NCBI GenBank assembly: GCA_032718475.1
Contig: JAUCBJ010008896.1
Coordinates: 1 to 64,000, forward strand
Source of the DNA: Nemertoderma westbladi
Taxonomy: Eukaryota; Xenacoelomorpha; Nemertodermatida; Nemertodermatidae
Length of the DNA: 64,000 nucleotides
Direction: 5' to 3'
Position numbers and translations under genes: made by a program. Within the stretch, counting starts at the first letter, position 1. Every line of letters begins with the position of its first letter. Under the pieces are notes generated by a model. It was not told the origin of the DNA and ran no database searches. It was given only the letters and a program-made list of their open reading frames with translations. This document shows, piece by piece, positions 49,679-62,000 of this stretch.

Positions 49679-50614
49679 AACAATGGCAAGGTGGAAAAAG
49701 CAGCTAAAGAATCGAGAATACTCATGGATGAGGAAAACATGGTAGATTATCTGAAAGAAAAGAAGTCTATAGAAACAGTAGTGGATCGGGATGCTCCGAT
49801 GCGAGGTGAAATTCCCTGCAAACAATTTAATGACAATGATAAATCCGGTCTTTATAAAAATGAATTGTATTCGCTAGGTGGGTATGTTTATTGCGATCTG
49901 GATTCGGATGGAGGAGCTTGGTTGGTAATCCAACGACGCGTCGACGATTCTGTCGACTTCGATCGCAACTGGGCAAACTACATCGCAGGATTTGGAAATG
50001 TGAGTAATAACTTCTTCCTTGGATTGGACGCCATTCATGAACTTTCTAAAGGCGGGTTTCCAATGCGAATTGATATTTGGGCAGATATAAGCTCTGCTCT
50101 TTCTGATGAATTTAAAAGTCAAGTTTTGACATACTATTGTCGTGGAAAATTTAAGAAAATACATGGCTTTGAATTACCATTTTGCTCCCAGGATCACAAA
50201 CAACACATGTATGCTTACTATAACAATTTCAGTGTAGGTTCAGCAGCTACTAATTACACATTAAATGCTTCGGGGTATTCTGGCAATGCAGGGGATATGA
50301 TTGCAGGTGAGACGGGTCTCAATCCTGATCACAAACCCTTGAAGGATTCCGATAGGAGATTTTATCCCAACAGTCAGCCGTTCAGTTCATTTGATCACAA
50401 CAGTGGCGTGATTAGAGAACTACCTCAACCCAATTTTTTTGATGACAAAGAGACCAACTGTGGCCGCAAATACCGATCAGGTTGGTGGTTTGCTCCTGGA
50501 AAATGTGTCTGGGGATCGAACTTAAATGATATAATGATAAGATTATATTGGCAATCGTATGCAGGATTTTATCCACTGGACAAGGTAGAAATCAAGATCA
50601 AAGTAGGAAACTAT
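49679..50614 (+). CDS. Fibrinogen-related domain protein, exon with first FReD
   Basis: An exon bounded by the acceptor TTTTATAG and the donor CTAT|GTAAGT (50615), both in phase 0. After a short charged linker it encodes most of a fibrinogen C-terminal domain: CKQF, YVYCDLDSDGGAWLVIQRR, FDRNWANYIAGFGN, NNFFLGLDAIHELS, a Ca-site-like region (DSDRRFYPN), CGRKYRSGWWFAPGKC and WGSNLND. These are the classic FReD landmarks. Such secreted lectin-like proteins bind acetylated sugars and often act in innate recognition. Cysteine spacing in the last third fits a disulphide. No obvious lesion; the real start depends on exon 1. Confidence 0.85.
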
Positions 50615-51234
50615 GTAAGTTGGTATTTTATATACAATATTTCATTTTCTAATTATTATTAACATTTGCTTATAATTTCTCATACTGAGGTTGAGGTCTA
50701 CCGCTTCTACCTTAGTCTAGATGCTCCTCTCTTGCTTCATATGAACTGATCCTTGGGATTGAGAGAACTGCTGAAAAATCTCGATACAAAAGGGAAAAGA
50801 TTGTCTACAGGTAGTGCTAAACTCTAGTGCTAAACAAAACCAGCAATACCTACCTAACAAATTACGTGGAAATCAGTAATCTTACATTTACATACATTAA
50901 GTCACAAAACCATAGCCCATCGAGATGAGTGAGTGAACATTAACAGTGAATGGTCTGGAAAATCGAAATCGAGAAAATCGTTGGGTCACAGCTGACAACA
51001 ACGACGCTATGAGCATAACAATACTCACATGCACAAGTGAGCCGGATGTGGTGATGGAGCCATCCAGGACCATCGGGGAACCACGTCCCATATAAGTCCA
51101 ACACCCAACCACATCAATAATTTGTGATTATACCTGATATTTAAAAAATAAATTTTTTAATTTTGAGACTTTTTTTACAAATAATAATTACAAAATTCTG
51201 TGTTGTTGTGCTGATAAAAGCTGTTCTATTGCAG
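50615..51234 (+). other. Intron or intergenic spacer between FReD exons
   Basis: 620 bp starting GTAAGT and ending TTCTATTGCAG. It contains no convincing first exon for a separate gene, so it may be an intron joining the two FReD exons. Bases 50885-51115 look repeat-derived. Confidence 0.5.
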
Positions 51235-51978
51235 GAAGTGCGACCTCAACCAGCTCCAACCACAACTTATCCAGAATACTTACGCGTTTGTTATGACGAA
51301 ACTCGTAGAAATTGCCCTGAACTGTCGGGAATTTGCTTAATTCTTAACTATAACGGACTATATATGGTTAGATGCAAAGGTTGGCGGGTTGATATACAGA
51401 GGCAAACGAGAAACGACAATATTAATTTTAACCGGGATTGGTCTGAATATCGAAATGGATTCGGTAGCATTATAGGTGGAAGTTACTGGCTGGGCTTAGA
51501 AAACATAAGAAAACTCGTAAATTTTACACCCAGAAAAGTTAGAAAAGTTGGCTTAGGTGTTAGTTTGTATTATAATGATGGATATTACTACTGCAGCTCA
51601 TATACTGGTTTCAGTCTTACTGGACCCGAATACAAACTTTCTGTATCTGGCTACTATCAACCCAGTTCCTACAATGGTATAGATAATGTAGACAATCCCC
51701 CAGTATACCAAATATACGATACTTTAACGCCTTTGAATGGAGTTGGTTTCAGCACAAAAGATCGTGACCATGATGAATGGCCATCTGGAAGTATGGTTGG
51801 GTACTGGACCAGTGGAGGCTGGTGGTATAAGTACTATATAGGTAGTAATCTTAACGGCCTGAAATACAGTTACAAATACAAGAAATACCCATCATACGGA
51901 ATCCATTGGTATTCATATTTAAGGTTTTACAAGGCACAAGGATCGGAAATGTGGATTGATTTCGATCCAGGTTCCTAA
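51235..51978 (+). CDS. Second fibrinogen-related exon, divergent FReD
   Basis: The frame runs from GAA 51235, just after a strong acceptor (CTGTTCTATTGCAG), to TAA 51976-51978. The open frame continues 5' of the acceptor but only to non-ATG codons, so the acceptor defines the start. Landmarks: GWRVDIQRQ, FNRDWSEYRNGFGS, GSYWLGLENIRKL, GGWWYKYYIGSNLNGL, YGIHWYSYLRFYKAQGSEM. The N-terminal cysteines and the Ca-binding loop are altered compared with the first domain. Phase-0 splice sites allow fusion with the preceding exon, giving one tandem-FReD protein; alternatively it is the last exon of a neighbouring gene. Confidence 0.75.
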   Translation, partial: EVRPQPAPTTTYPEYLRVCYDETRRNCPELSGICLILNYNGLYMVRCKGWRVDIQRQTRNDNINFNRDWSEYRNGFGSIIGGSYWLGLENIRKLVNFTPRKVRKVGLGVSLYYNDGYYYCSSYTGFSLTGPEYKLSVSGYYQPSSYNGIDNVDNPPVYQIYDTLTPLNGVGFSTKDRDHDEWPSGSMVGYWTSGGWWYKYYIGSNLNGLKYSYKYKKYPSYGIHWYSYLRFYKAQGSEMWIDFDPGS

Positions 51979-52927
51979 TTAGACAATGATTGTTGATTAC
52001 ACAGGTCGCACGATCAGGCTATAATGTTGATTTTTTTTTTCTTAGGCCTACTTTCTTGGTGATTGTTTTTAAATTATGGTTAAAATACTATTGTACAACA
52101 TCTTATGTTAGATATTCTAGTTTGTACAGATATACTATGGTTAGGTGATGAGTAAAACGTGACCATAGAGCCAGAACAAAACAAACCACAATTTTTCAAA
52201 ATGTTTCACCAAAATTAAGCAATATGGCATTATGCATCTTCGATGTAAAACCATTATGTATTGGACACTTTATATGTATTTGTCATAATAGGAGAACCGG
52301 AACAGGAAACATAGTCAAGAGTAAAATAACAAAGGTAAAACAACCCGCATCTTACAAAAGATATGTTATTACCCAAATTGATTTGCGTTGTTTACTCTCT
52401 TTGATAAAATCTCAGGGGAAAAACAACCTGAACTGCTTTATAGTAAGTAATGATAATGTTAACTATTAATACATGTTACAAAAAACATGTAACTATTAAT
52501 ATAGTTAAAAAAAACATATTTTCTATCATTGAAATTTAAAATGATATTCTGATACCCATTGTCCATTTTTTAATTACCTATTGTATCTTCCAAACTTCTG
52601 TGCATAAATTTAATTATGAGACGGGATCCACATTGAGAAAAATGACATGGTTTTTTATTAGAGATTGTCTGTAAGTGATACTGTACATTTGGTCAGTATT
52701 GTTCTGGATCTATAGTCATCATAATGTGGCCTTTTATAAAAAGGGATAGGTGGAATTTGTGACAATACCTAAAAACGGTGATAACAGTCAGCCAGAGTAA
52801 AAAAAAAATGGTTGACCATTATCAAAAATGGCCATAAACAATGTGAATAATAGTAGATCACAGTGCTAAAAGTAATTCTGCCAAGTTTCAGCTCCGCATA
52901 TCGCCGACAAGTCGTAGGAAAACAGTC
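51979..52927. other. Intergenic stretch
   Basis: 3' flank of the fibrinogen-type gene and AT-rich sequence; a direct repeat of AACATGTAACTATTAATA occurs near 52480. No gene seen. Confidence 0.5.
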
Positions 52928-53371
52928 AAACGTCTGGTGACAACACACAAAATGTCCGGACAACACTCTAAATCATGAATTCAGTATTCGGCAATACAGG
53001 TAGAGGTAGATTAATATTTTAATACGCCAGGCCAGACGCCAGTCTGCCTGTAATTTACTTTTATACTGAAAGTAACTCGCTGGTTCGCAACCTTAGCGTA
53101 CCGCTGTTGCTGGTACGGGTAGCCTATCACTATTTCAACCTTGGCTTATAAATTAATACCATCAAATTCCGGAATGTTTATTAGCCTTCAAACTTTCCGC
53201 GACAGATCGACCAACAGACAGAAGGACGGACAAGAGTTGAAAGAAATCCATAAACTACATAATTATATACTGTACAATACTGTAGGCCTAACTGGTAAGC
53301 AGTATTGCAGAATACTGAATTCATGATTTAGAGTGTTGTCCGGACATTTTGTGTGTACCCACCAGACGTTT
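52928..53371. repeat. 70-bp inverted repeat pair (foldback or MITE)
   Basis: The arm at 52928-52997 (AAACGTCTGGTG...ACACAAAATGTCCGGACAAC...) is inverted at 53302-53371 with very few mismatches; a 304-bp spacer lies between. No ORF. It is either a MITE with long terminal repeats or two copies of a short repeat in opposite orientation. Confidence 0.85.
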
Positions 53372-54397
53372 CAACTACACGCCACTCGAAGCCACCCGCA
53401 CACCGGATAATGACCTAATAATTTACCGCACCAAGAATATAAATATCTACGAGTCATTTCAGTCAACACTGGTTGTAAACTAGCTTTATCTCTACGATAC
53501 CACATGAGTAAATCGTTATAACGAACCTGCCTATTAATAGGCCAGGGTAGTTCTTGTCAAGAGTTGAGCCGTTTAAAAACACGATGTGGTTGTGTGTGTG
53601 TATGTATAACCATCCAATATCTCAAAAACTCAAGCAGGTAAGCAAAAATTTTAATAACAAACTCTCCATAAATTTTGGTTGCGCACAAGACTATATTTTT
53701 TGTGGCGTTTCGATCACAGGGTCACTGAAAAATAGCGGTTTTGAAAATTTAAAGTCGAATTTCACCGATTTCAACTCGTCGAGTAGGCACCAACTTTTTT
53801 ATTTGAGATATTCAGTCACCTGAGCAACATATTTGAGACTCAGAATCTTTTCAAATATCGCCAATCTCGCACAGAACGTCGCCAAAATTTGTTAGTCCGG
53901 CAAAAAAACGCACAAATTCGTCTAAAAGAGTAAATTATTTAGTTGCGGAATAATATGATTCAACTACTGTAGAAAAGCCAGCCAGCTGGCTGTAAGGAGA
54001 CCGTCCATATAGACAAACGTAGTGTTAGTTGTGTCCCTCCTCATTCATTATCATCAACTCCCTCCCACCTACCATAGCAGTGAGGAACCTTATAGACTAT
54101 TGTCATAGGATTCACTGGGAAGAGGTATTCATCTGGTGGGGTAATACATTATACAAACTTACAGTTGATGTTTGATTACTGTCTGGGTTACAGGGTTAGA
54201 GTGAGAGAGTAATCAATTTGGCAAGTAATATACTTCTCTGCAGTTTTGGCTATCCATTCAATAAATAGTAGTAGCTTACTAGGCCCACATGAGTACCAGC
54301 AGCTGGTGTTTCTATCGTTGAGTTGAAGGCAATTATCGTGTTTTCATTTTCGCTCACTCAGGGTACTGCGGTACTGGTTTGAGGGGCAGGTTCGTTT
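53372..54397. other. Intergenic stretch
   Basis: No gene recognised; AT-rich, with an AGCCAGCCAGCTGGCTG near-palindrome at about 53977. Confidence 0.5.
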
Positions 54398-54417
54398 AAA
54401 GCCAGCTTGCTGGCTTT
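54398..54417. repeat. 20-bp palindrome at the truncation point of a retroelement
   Basis: AAAGCCAGCTTGCTGGCTTT: perfect 9-bp arms around TT. It abuts the stop of the truncated RT frame. Confidence 0.75.
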
Positions 54418-55130
54418 CTAGTATTTGTACACGTGTAAACCTAAAACATCATTATCAATTATACTCACAGGTAACTTTGTATCCAAACCATACGTATTTA
54501 ATGCTTCTTGCACTAAAATACTAGGAACAATGGTTTCATCTACATCTATGTCATCAACGTAAAAATCAACAGCACAAGATGGAAAGTTATGCACGTGTAA
54601 AACAAATTCTACAATAGTTTCAATCTCTAATCCGAAACCCATTCTTGTCATAACATAAACTTTGTTATGAAATAAAACAGCCTGATATTTAATTAAATTC
54701 GGCTCAAGCCGAATCTGTAAATACGCTTTCTTAATGTCTATGATAGAACAATCAGAGGACCGTTGCCTACAATTTCGTATTTTATCACTACAAATGCTCA
54801 TCTGCTGACCGGGATAACTTACAATACACCGATTTAATAGAGTATAATCTAACACCGGTCTAACAGGTGTAGTTATCTTATGTTCTTTTACTACAGGCAG
54901 CAGTGGCAATACACATTGAATTTCGCCATGTATATTTGCATTATATTCTATTAAAATTTCATTGTCCATCCAAGAATTAATTTCTTTGTCTAACATTGGA
55001 ATATGTATATCGGACAACCGAACTCCATAGTCTCCAATGCCACTACCTACTTTTCTGGGTGGTGGAATTCCATCATTCCAAATCCACTCCAAAACCCAGT
55101 ACTTACAAGATTTAATAAATTTACCTTAAA
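54418..55130 (-). pseudogene. Reverse transcriptase domain, truncated
   Basis: Landmarks: KYWVLEWIWNDG before the domain, then LPLLPVVKEHK, VRPVLDYTLLNRC, IIDIKKAYLQIRL (first catalytic Asp), YQAVLF, MTRMGFGL and YVDDIDV (YXDD). The frame ends at TAG 54418-54420, soon after a LGLHVYK segment, so RNase H and integrase are missing. A frameshift near 55120 separates it from upstream pol sequence. Dead copy. Confidence 0.8.
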
Positions 55131-55317
55131 GTCAGTTTCAGTAATTGTTACGTCACCATTTTCATGATATATAGCATGTGCTGTACTAGACTTAAATTGT
55201 TTGATCTTATTCAAACCTGAGTCAATTACAGGTTTAGACGGTATAGGCACATCATTTTTACTACTTTCTATCAATTGTACTGTAGCACCGGAATTATCTA
55301 CAGTAACATCAATGGAA

Positions 55318-55820
55318 TTATCTACTGTGGCACCAATTGAATTTTTTTACGATAGCACCAATGGAATTTTCTACTGTTACGTTTTCGTCACATTTCATTG
55401 AACAAGTATTAAACAAAATAGCATCTACTGATACACCATTGGTTGATATAATATTAACACCTCCGACATGCAATATTACATCAATTCCCATTAGTAAATC
55501 GACACCAAATATTTCACAACCATGAACTACCCAAGCTTCAATTTGAAGCGCTTCACTTACACCGGGGTAAATTGTATAGCAAAATATGTACTTTGCCAAC
55601 AACTTTTACGGAATTACCATTTAATATAAACAAATTTTCAGATAAATTATTTGAAAATTTTGCACCTACTTTCTTATTCAGAAATCCCGAGGATATTATG
55701 GTATGTGAGCAAAATGTATCTACTCCTATATTACAATCATATTGATCGTTTTCCTGTGGAAACGAAAGTCTTGCTTTCAACACAGGTAAATGATTTCGGG
55801 GGGTTGAAGCGTAACTTACA
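55318..55820 (-). pseudogene. Retropepsin-like region
   Basis: Reads IGVDTFCSHTIIS, where VDT is the likely catalytic triad start, and farther on GVDLLMGIDVILHVGGVNI, as in retroelement proteases. Two frames are used, so there is at least one indel near 55570. Confidence 0.6.
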
Positions 55821-56677
55821 ACCCCCCCGCCCCCCGTTTCCCGAATCTCTAGATGGACATTCCTTCGCCATATGACCGACCCCGTTGCATCGATAGCACT
55901 TAACAGTTTTATCCTTAAAGCAACGTGAAGCGATATGACCTTGATTTCCGCAGTTGTTACACAGCATACCTTTTGGTTTACTCTGCGTCCGATAACCGCT
56001 AGATGGCACACGATGTTCGATGTTACTTGCTTTAACTCTCAACGCCCCAACCGGAAAATCAAACTTCTCATTCACACTTCGGCTCGCTACTATCCTCCTC
56101 GCCTTCTGGACTAGATCTTCGACACTCATGACTGAATCCTCTGCAGAAGTCATAGTGACTAATTGACTGCTTACGTCTGGCGGTAAACCGTATATGAATT
56201 GACATTTAAGAATTGGATCCATTTTATGGATATCTGACGGTTTTATTCCCGTCAACAATAACAACCTCTTCAAATCTGACAAGTATACTTCTATAGTCTC
56301 ACCTGAATTCCACCTTCTACTAATATATTGTGAGTATGCTTGTGTAGGGGTTGCAGAAAAAGCCGAAGTTAATACCGCAACAACGTTGGTGTAACTCTCC
56401 TTAACATCCGATTGCAAATTGGTCGTAAACTACGAATGCGGGTCCTTCGAGAAACAATGGCAGGTTAGTTTTCCAGGTGATCCCACTTTTGAATTTTCGA
56501 TACCAGTTCGAATTTCTTAAGCCATTCCCTAAAATGAACGTCTCCTTCCCCATTGAATGGATGAATGATCCTATCTACTGTAGTTTGAGAGCCATTTGTG
56601 ATAAATCCAACAGCAGCTAATCCGATACTGTTGAAAATCCAAATGCAGCTACAGTTATTTGTGCTCAAATAGCACAT
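55737..56677 (-). pseudogene. Gag-like protein with two CCHC zinc knuckles
   Basis: The N-terminal part (56677-56465) reads RIIHPFNGEGDVHFREWLKKFE, the usual gag opening in these elements. A further piece (PLFLEGPAFVVYDQ) lies in another frame, then DVKESYTNVVAVLTSAFSAT and, from about 55970 downwards, CX2CX4HX4C knuckles (CNNCGNQGHIASRC and CYRCNGVGHMAKEC). Frameshifts near 56460 and 56410, and a C/G run near 55820 at the gag-protease junction. Dead copy. Confidence 0.75.
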
Positions 56678-58375
56678 ATAACCCTGCTAAAATCCATACC
56701 GGTAATGATTGCAGAAAACACCCGCTACAAAGGGAAATCTAAATATTTTAGTTGATAATTTTCTACAACTTTCTGGCAATAATGCGAGATACCCACTCGC
56801 TTAAATAATTTATTTTACAACAACCCAGTAATCCAGTTGGAATCCCGACTCGATCCGATCGGCAGTGTAATTCAAATAGTGGCGAGGTCCAAAACAATAT
56901 TACATAATTTTATCCGAAAATATTCTAGAATGAAACCGTTTTATAGTTTTGCAATGTAAAAATGTATGTTTCTAGTAAGGGGGTTTTGGCATAGATAGAT
57001 CAAAATAATGTTTATCACCATTTGGCTTTTGTTTGACGCAAGTATCGTTGTTCATCAAGCAGCAGGTAAGGGAAAAAGGGTAAACCTTGGCTTCGCTATA
57101 CAAATGTACCTGTAGGAATTGTGAAATGGGTTAAAATGAGATGAGAAAATAAAATACGGTTCCGTGATGATAAAAACTTATTTTTTGTTCACCTCCCAAG
57201 ACCGTAGGTAACGATAGTAAGCCGAAACTTGGTATATATATTTATTTCTCAACGCCAAGCTAATCCCACAACAAACCATCAGGGCATGAATGAATAAAGC
57301 AAAATAAAACCCAATGAACCCTCACAAAGAAGCTCACAAACTAGGGCGCTAATCCTGTAGTAACAATCAGGACGCACCTCCCGAACCTCCCTTATTTGGC
57401 TTAGCCTAATCACACCGCACAATTTTTAGCTAGGCGCCTACACTTCACCACTTACCCCTGCTGCCCTGTTATCAGTCACAATTGACCTCATAACTTGACA
57501 CCTGGTAGTAAATGCAAAGGGTAACAAAGTCAACTGTGCCCCTTTTTTGGGCCCCAAAATAAACGCCAAGCAACTAAATTACTGTAATGCCAAATGCGGT
57601 TAATCTCCCCTATTTTAAAACAAATACAACGCTTACTGCAGTGGCTGGCCTGGTACAATAGTTCAACTTCCCTGATTTTTGTTAGCTAACGCATCTCAGA
57701 CTTTCCCCCTTTCACGTTCCATAGGCCTGCGTCGGGCCTAGATGAGCCCTACTCCATATCACAGGGATTCACCGCCTTCAAGGTTGCAAGGTACGACAGC
57801 ACGGTCTGACGGTAGGCTCTGCACAGCACTGACCGCGGACTAGGTTTTAAAAGTCTGTATTGTTGATCAGCACATTGCAGAATATTAATATGTAAAATTA
57901 ATTAAATTTAAATTGTATAATCAGTCAGGCAGCACCGGACCGGTACATATTCCAGTACAGCAGTACACAAGTACAGTACCTAAAGATAACTAAGCTAATC
58001 TAATGCCTTTCGATAAGAATATTACAATGGCGTGTACTCTCGCCAACAATTTGCTTGCGGTGATAGCTTGTAGAAAATAGTTCAGAGTTTTGTTACACAG
58101 TCGGTATAATATCTAAGTATATAACGAAAAAATAATATATAAATATACAGTATTACAACTCTACGATAAACGTCACCAGTATCTTTCTACTCCTACTCAA
58201 TATCCCTCACCACTCTAAACCCCCATCCACCTTACAGCGCAATACCTTCTCCTTTACTCATACAGCTGACCCCCCTTACATTCACAATATAACTATCGCA
58301 TACTTTCGATTCCTAATTAACTAATAATTGGTAAACTACAGTAATAATGTTTTCATCACACGGACAATTCGGTCA
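56678..58375. other. Intergenic stretch
   Basis: 1.7 kb with no ORF or repeat I can name; moderately AT-rich. Confidence 0.55.
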
Positions 58376-58890
58376 AAAATATTTAGTGTTTTGGGACCGA
58401 ATTGTCTGGGACCGTATTGCCAGGGACCGAATTGTACAGGACCGTATTGTGGGGACCGAATTGCCCTACATCCATACCGTACAAGCGTAGCAATAATTTC
58501 GTTTTAGTTTTTTAAGGGGAACTAACTTTACAACATAATTTATGGGTCTCATAATACCATGGCAGCATGAGATCTTTATTGCTTGGTCTTTATTTGTTTA
58601 TGGAAACCAATATCCATACCTTATGTAACAGCTGGCAGCTTCTTAGTAGGAATATAGATGTTGGTCTATCAGACCCTTTGCTACATAATCTCATAAAACA
58701 GACGAATTATATACTAATATAAACGAATCTTTCTAATAACATTGAGCTACTTTGATCCAAAATGCAGCAGGCAGCAATGCATATACTGTATGTTTCGGTA
58801 TTGATTGGATATTATATAACATATAGGAGTCGTGTTAAATTCATTCAAAGAAAGATTGTATTCTACATTGTTTATTGTAATTCTATAATA
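58376..58890 (+). repeat. Second copy of the minisatellite leader
   Basis: Starts with a shortened GGACCGAATTGTC array (58376-58480), then matches 8623-9046 with only scattered substitutions (e.g. near 58499, 58566, 58716). Confidence 0.85.
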
Positions 58891-59052
58891 ATGTTAAAGG
58901 CAACTATTATTCTAGTTTTAGCTCTGGTAGCAGTTTTACCTTTGGAGTGCCTTGGAGAGAACATTGGGGTCTCAAACAAAATGGTTGAAAGAGGCAATGT
59001 TAGTTTGTTTTTAAGGCAGATCTACCCTCACTGCGTCCCAACTCCTCCCTGA
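58891..59052 (+). CDS. Short secreted-type ORF entering the 36-bp array (copy 2)
   Basis: Paralogue of the ORF at 9047: same 22-residue signal peptide from ATG 58891, same TGA position inside the first repeat unit (59050-59052). Differences in this part are D to V after ENIG and L to P at the last residue. An in-frame upstream ATG at 58762 is also shared. The frame is kept in both copies despite many upstream differences. Function unknown. Confidence 0.45.
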   Translation: MLKATIILVLALVAVLPLECLGENIGVSNKMVERGNVSLFLRQIYPHCVPTPP

Positions 59053-62000
59053 TCTCCCTACCCCCACTGCGTCCCAACTCCTCTCTGATCTCCCTACCCT
59101 CACTGCGTCCCAACTCCTCTCTGATCTCCCTACCCTCACTGCGTCCCAACTCCTCACTGATCTCCCTACCCTCACTGCGTCCCAACTCCTCTCTGATCTC
59201 CCTACCCTCACTGCTTCCCAACTCCTCTCTGATCTCCCTACCCTCACTGCGTCCCAACTCCTCTCTGATCTCCCTACCCCCACTGCTTCCCAACTCCTCT
59301 CTGATCTCCCTACCCACACTGCTTCCCAACTCCTCTCTGATCTCCCTACCCTCACTGCGTCCCAACTCCTCTCTATGATCTCCCTACCCTCACTGCTTCC
59401 CAACTCCTCTCTGATCTCCCTACCCTCACTGCTTCCCAACTCCTCTCTGATCTCCCTACCCTCACTGCGTCCCAACTCCTCTCTGATCTCCCTACCCCCA
59501 CTGCTTCCCAACTCCTCTCTGATCTCCCTACCCCCACTGCGTCCCAACTCCTCTCTAATCTCCCTACCCTCACTGCTTCCCAACTCCTCTCTGATCTCCC
59601 TACCCCCACTGCTTCCCAACTCCTCACTGATCTCCCTACCCTCACTGCGTCCCAACTCCTCTCTAATCTCCCTACCCTCACTGCTTCCCAACTCCTCTCT
59701 GATCTCCCTACCCCCACTGCTTCCCAACTCCTCTCTGATCTCCCTACCCCCACTGCGTCCCAACTCCTCTCTAATCTCCCTACCCTCACTGCGTCCCAAC
59801 TCCTCTCTGATCTCCCTACCCCCACTGCTTCCCAACTCCTCTCTGATCTCCCTACCCCCACTGCGTCCCAACTCCTCTCTAATCTCCCTACCCTCACTGC
59901 TTCCCAACTCCTCTCTGATCTCCCTACCCCCACTGCTTCCCAACTCCTCACTGATCTCCCTACCCCCACTGCGTCCCAACTCCTCTCTAATCTCCCTACC
60001 CTCACTGCGTCCCAACTCCTCTCTGATCTCCCTACCCCCACTGCTTCCCAACTCCTCTCTGATCTCCCTACCCCCACTGCGTCCCAACTCCTCTCTAATC
60101 TCCCTACCCTCACTGCTTCCCAACTCCTCTCTGATCTCCCTACCCCCACTGCTTCCCAACTCCTCTCTGATCTCCCTACCCTCACTGCGTCCCAACTCCT
60201 CTCTAATCTCCCTACCCTCACTGCTTCCCAACTCCTCACTGATCTCCCTACCCCCACTGCTTCCCAACTCCTCTCTGATCTCCCTACCCCCACTGCGTCC
60301 CAACTCCTCTCTAATCTCCCTACCCTCACTGCTTCCCAACTCCTCTCTGATCTCCCTACCCCCACTGCTTCCCAACTCCTCTCTGATCTCCCTACCCTCA
60401 CTGCGTCCCAACTCCTCTCTATGATCTCCCTACCCTCACTGCTTCCCAACTCCTCTCTGATCTCCCTACCCTCACTGCGTCCCAACTCCTCTCTGATCTC
60501 CCTACCCCCACTGCTTCCCAACTCCTCTCTGATCTCCCTACCCACACTGCTTCCCAACTCCTCTCTGATCTCCCTACCCTCACTGCGTCCCAACTCCTCT
60601 CTATGATCTCCCTACCCTCACTGCTTCCCAACTCCTCTCTGATCTCCCTACCCTCACTGCTTCCCAACTCCTCTCTGATCTCCCTACCCTCACTGCGTCC
60701 CAACTCCTCTCTGATCTCCCTACCCCCACTGCTTCCCAACTCCTCTCTGATCTCCCTACCCCCACTGCGTCCCAACTCCTCTCTAATCTCCCTACCCTCA
60801 CTGCTTCCCAACTCCTCTCTGATCTCCCTAACCCCACTGCTTCCCAACTCCTCACTGATCTCCCTACCCCCACTGCGTCCCAACTCCTCTCTAATCTCCC
60901 TACCCTCACTGCTTCCCAACTCCTCTCTGATCTCCCTACCCCCACTGCTTCCCAACTCCTCACTGATCTCCCTACCCTCACTGCTTCCCAACTCCTCACC
61001 GATCTCCCTACCCTCACTGCTTCCCAACTCCTCACCGATCTCCCTACCCTCACTGCTTCCCAACTCCTCACTGACCTCCCTACCCTCACTGCTTCCCAAC
61101 TCCTCTCTGATCTCCCTACCCTCACTGCGTCCCAACTCCTCTCTATGATCTCCCTACCCTCACTGCTTCCCAACTCCTCTCTGATCTCCCTACCCTCACT
61201 GCGTCCCAACTCCTCTCTGATCTCCCTACCCCCACTGCTTCCCAACTCCTCTCTGATCTCCCTACCATCACTGCGTCCCAACTCCTCTCTGATCTCCCTA
61301 CCCTCACTGCGTCCCAACTCCTCTCTGATCTCCCTACCCCCACTGCTTCCCAACTCCTCTCTGATCTCCCTACCCTCACTGCGTCCCAACTCCTCTCTGA
61401 TCTCCCTACCCCCACTGCTTCCCAACTCCTCTCTGACATCCCTACCCTCACTGCTTCCCAACTCCTCTCTGACATCCCTACCCTCACTGCGTCCCAACTC
61501 CTCTCTATGATCTCCCTACCCTCACTGCTTCCCAACTCCTCTCTGATCTCCCTACCCCCACTGCTTCCCAACTCCTCTCTGATCTCCCTACCCCCACTGC
61601 GTCCCAACTCCTCTCTAATCTCCCTATCCTCACTGCTTCCCAACTCCTCTCTGATCTCCCTACCCCCACTGCTTCCCAACTCCTCTCTGATCTCCCTACC
61701 CTCACTGCGTCCCAACTCCTCTCTATGATCTCCCTACCCTCACTGCTTCCCAACTCCTCTCTGATCTCCCTACCCTCACTGCGTCCCAACTCCTCTCTGA
61801 TCTCCCTACCCCCACTGCTTCCCAACTCCTCTCTGATCTCCCTACCCCCACTGCTTCCCAACTCCTCTCTGATCTCCCTACCCTCACTGCGTCCCAACTC
61901 CTCTCTATGATCTCCCTACCCTCACTGCTTCCCAACTCCTCTCTGATCTCCCTACCCTCACTGCTTCCCAACTCCTCTCTGATCTCCCTACCCTCACTGC

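Larger units (their letters stand above)
54418..56677 (-). mobile_element. Truncated LTR-retrotransposon remnant (gag, protease, RT)
   Basis: Three retroelement domains in the order gag, protease, RT on the minus strand, with several frameshifts. RNase H and integrase are absent, and I see no LTRs. RT motif style suggests a Ty3/mdg4-like element; the family assignment is tentative. Confidence 0.8.
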
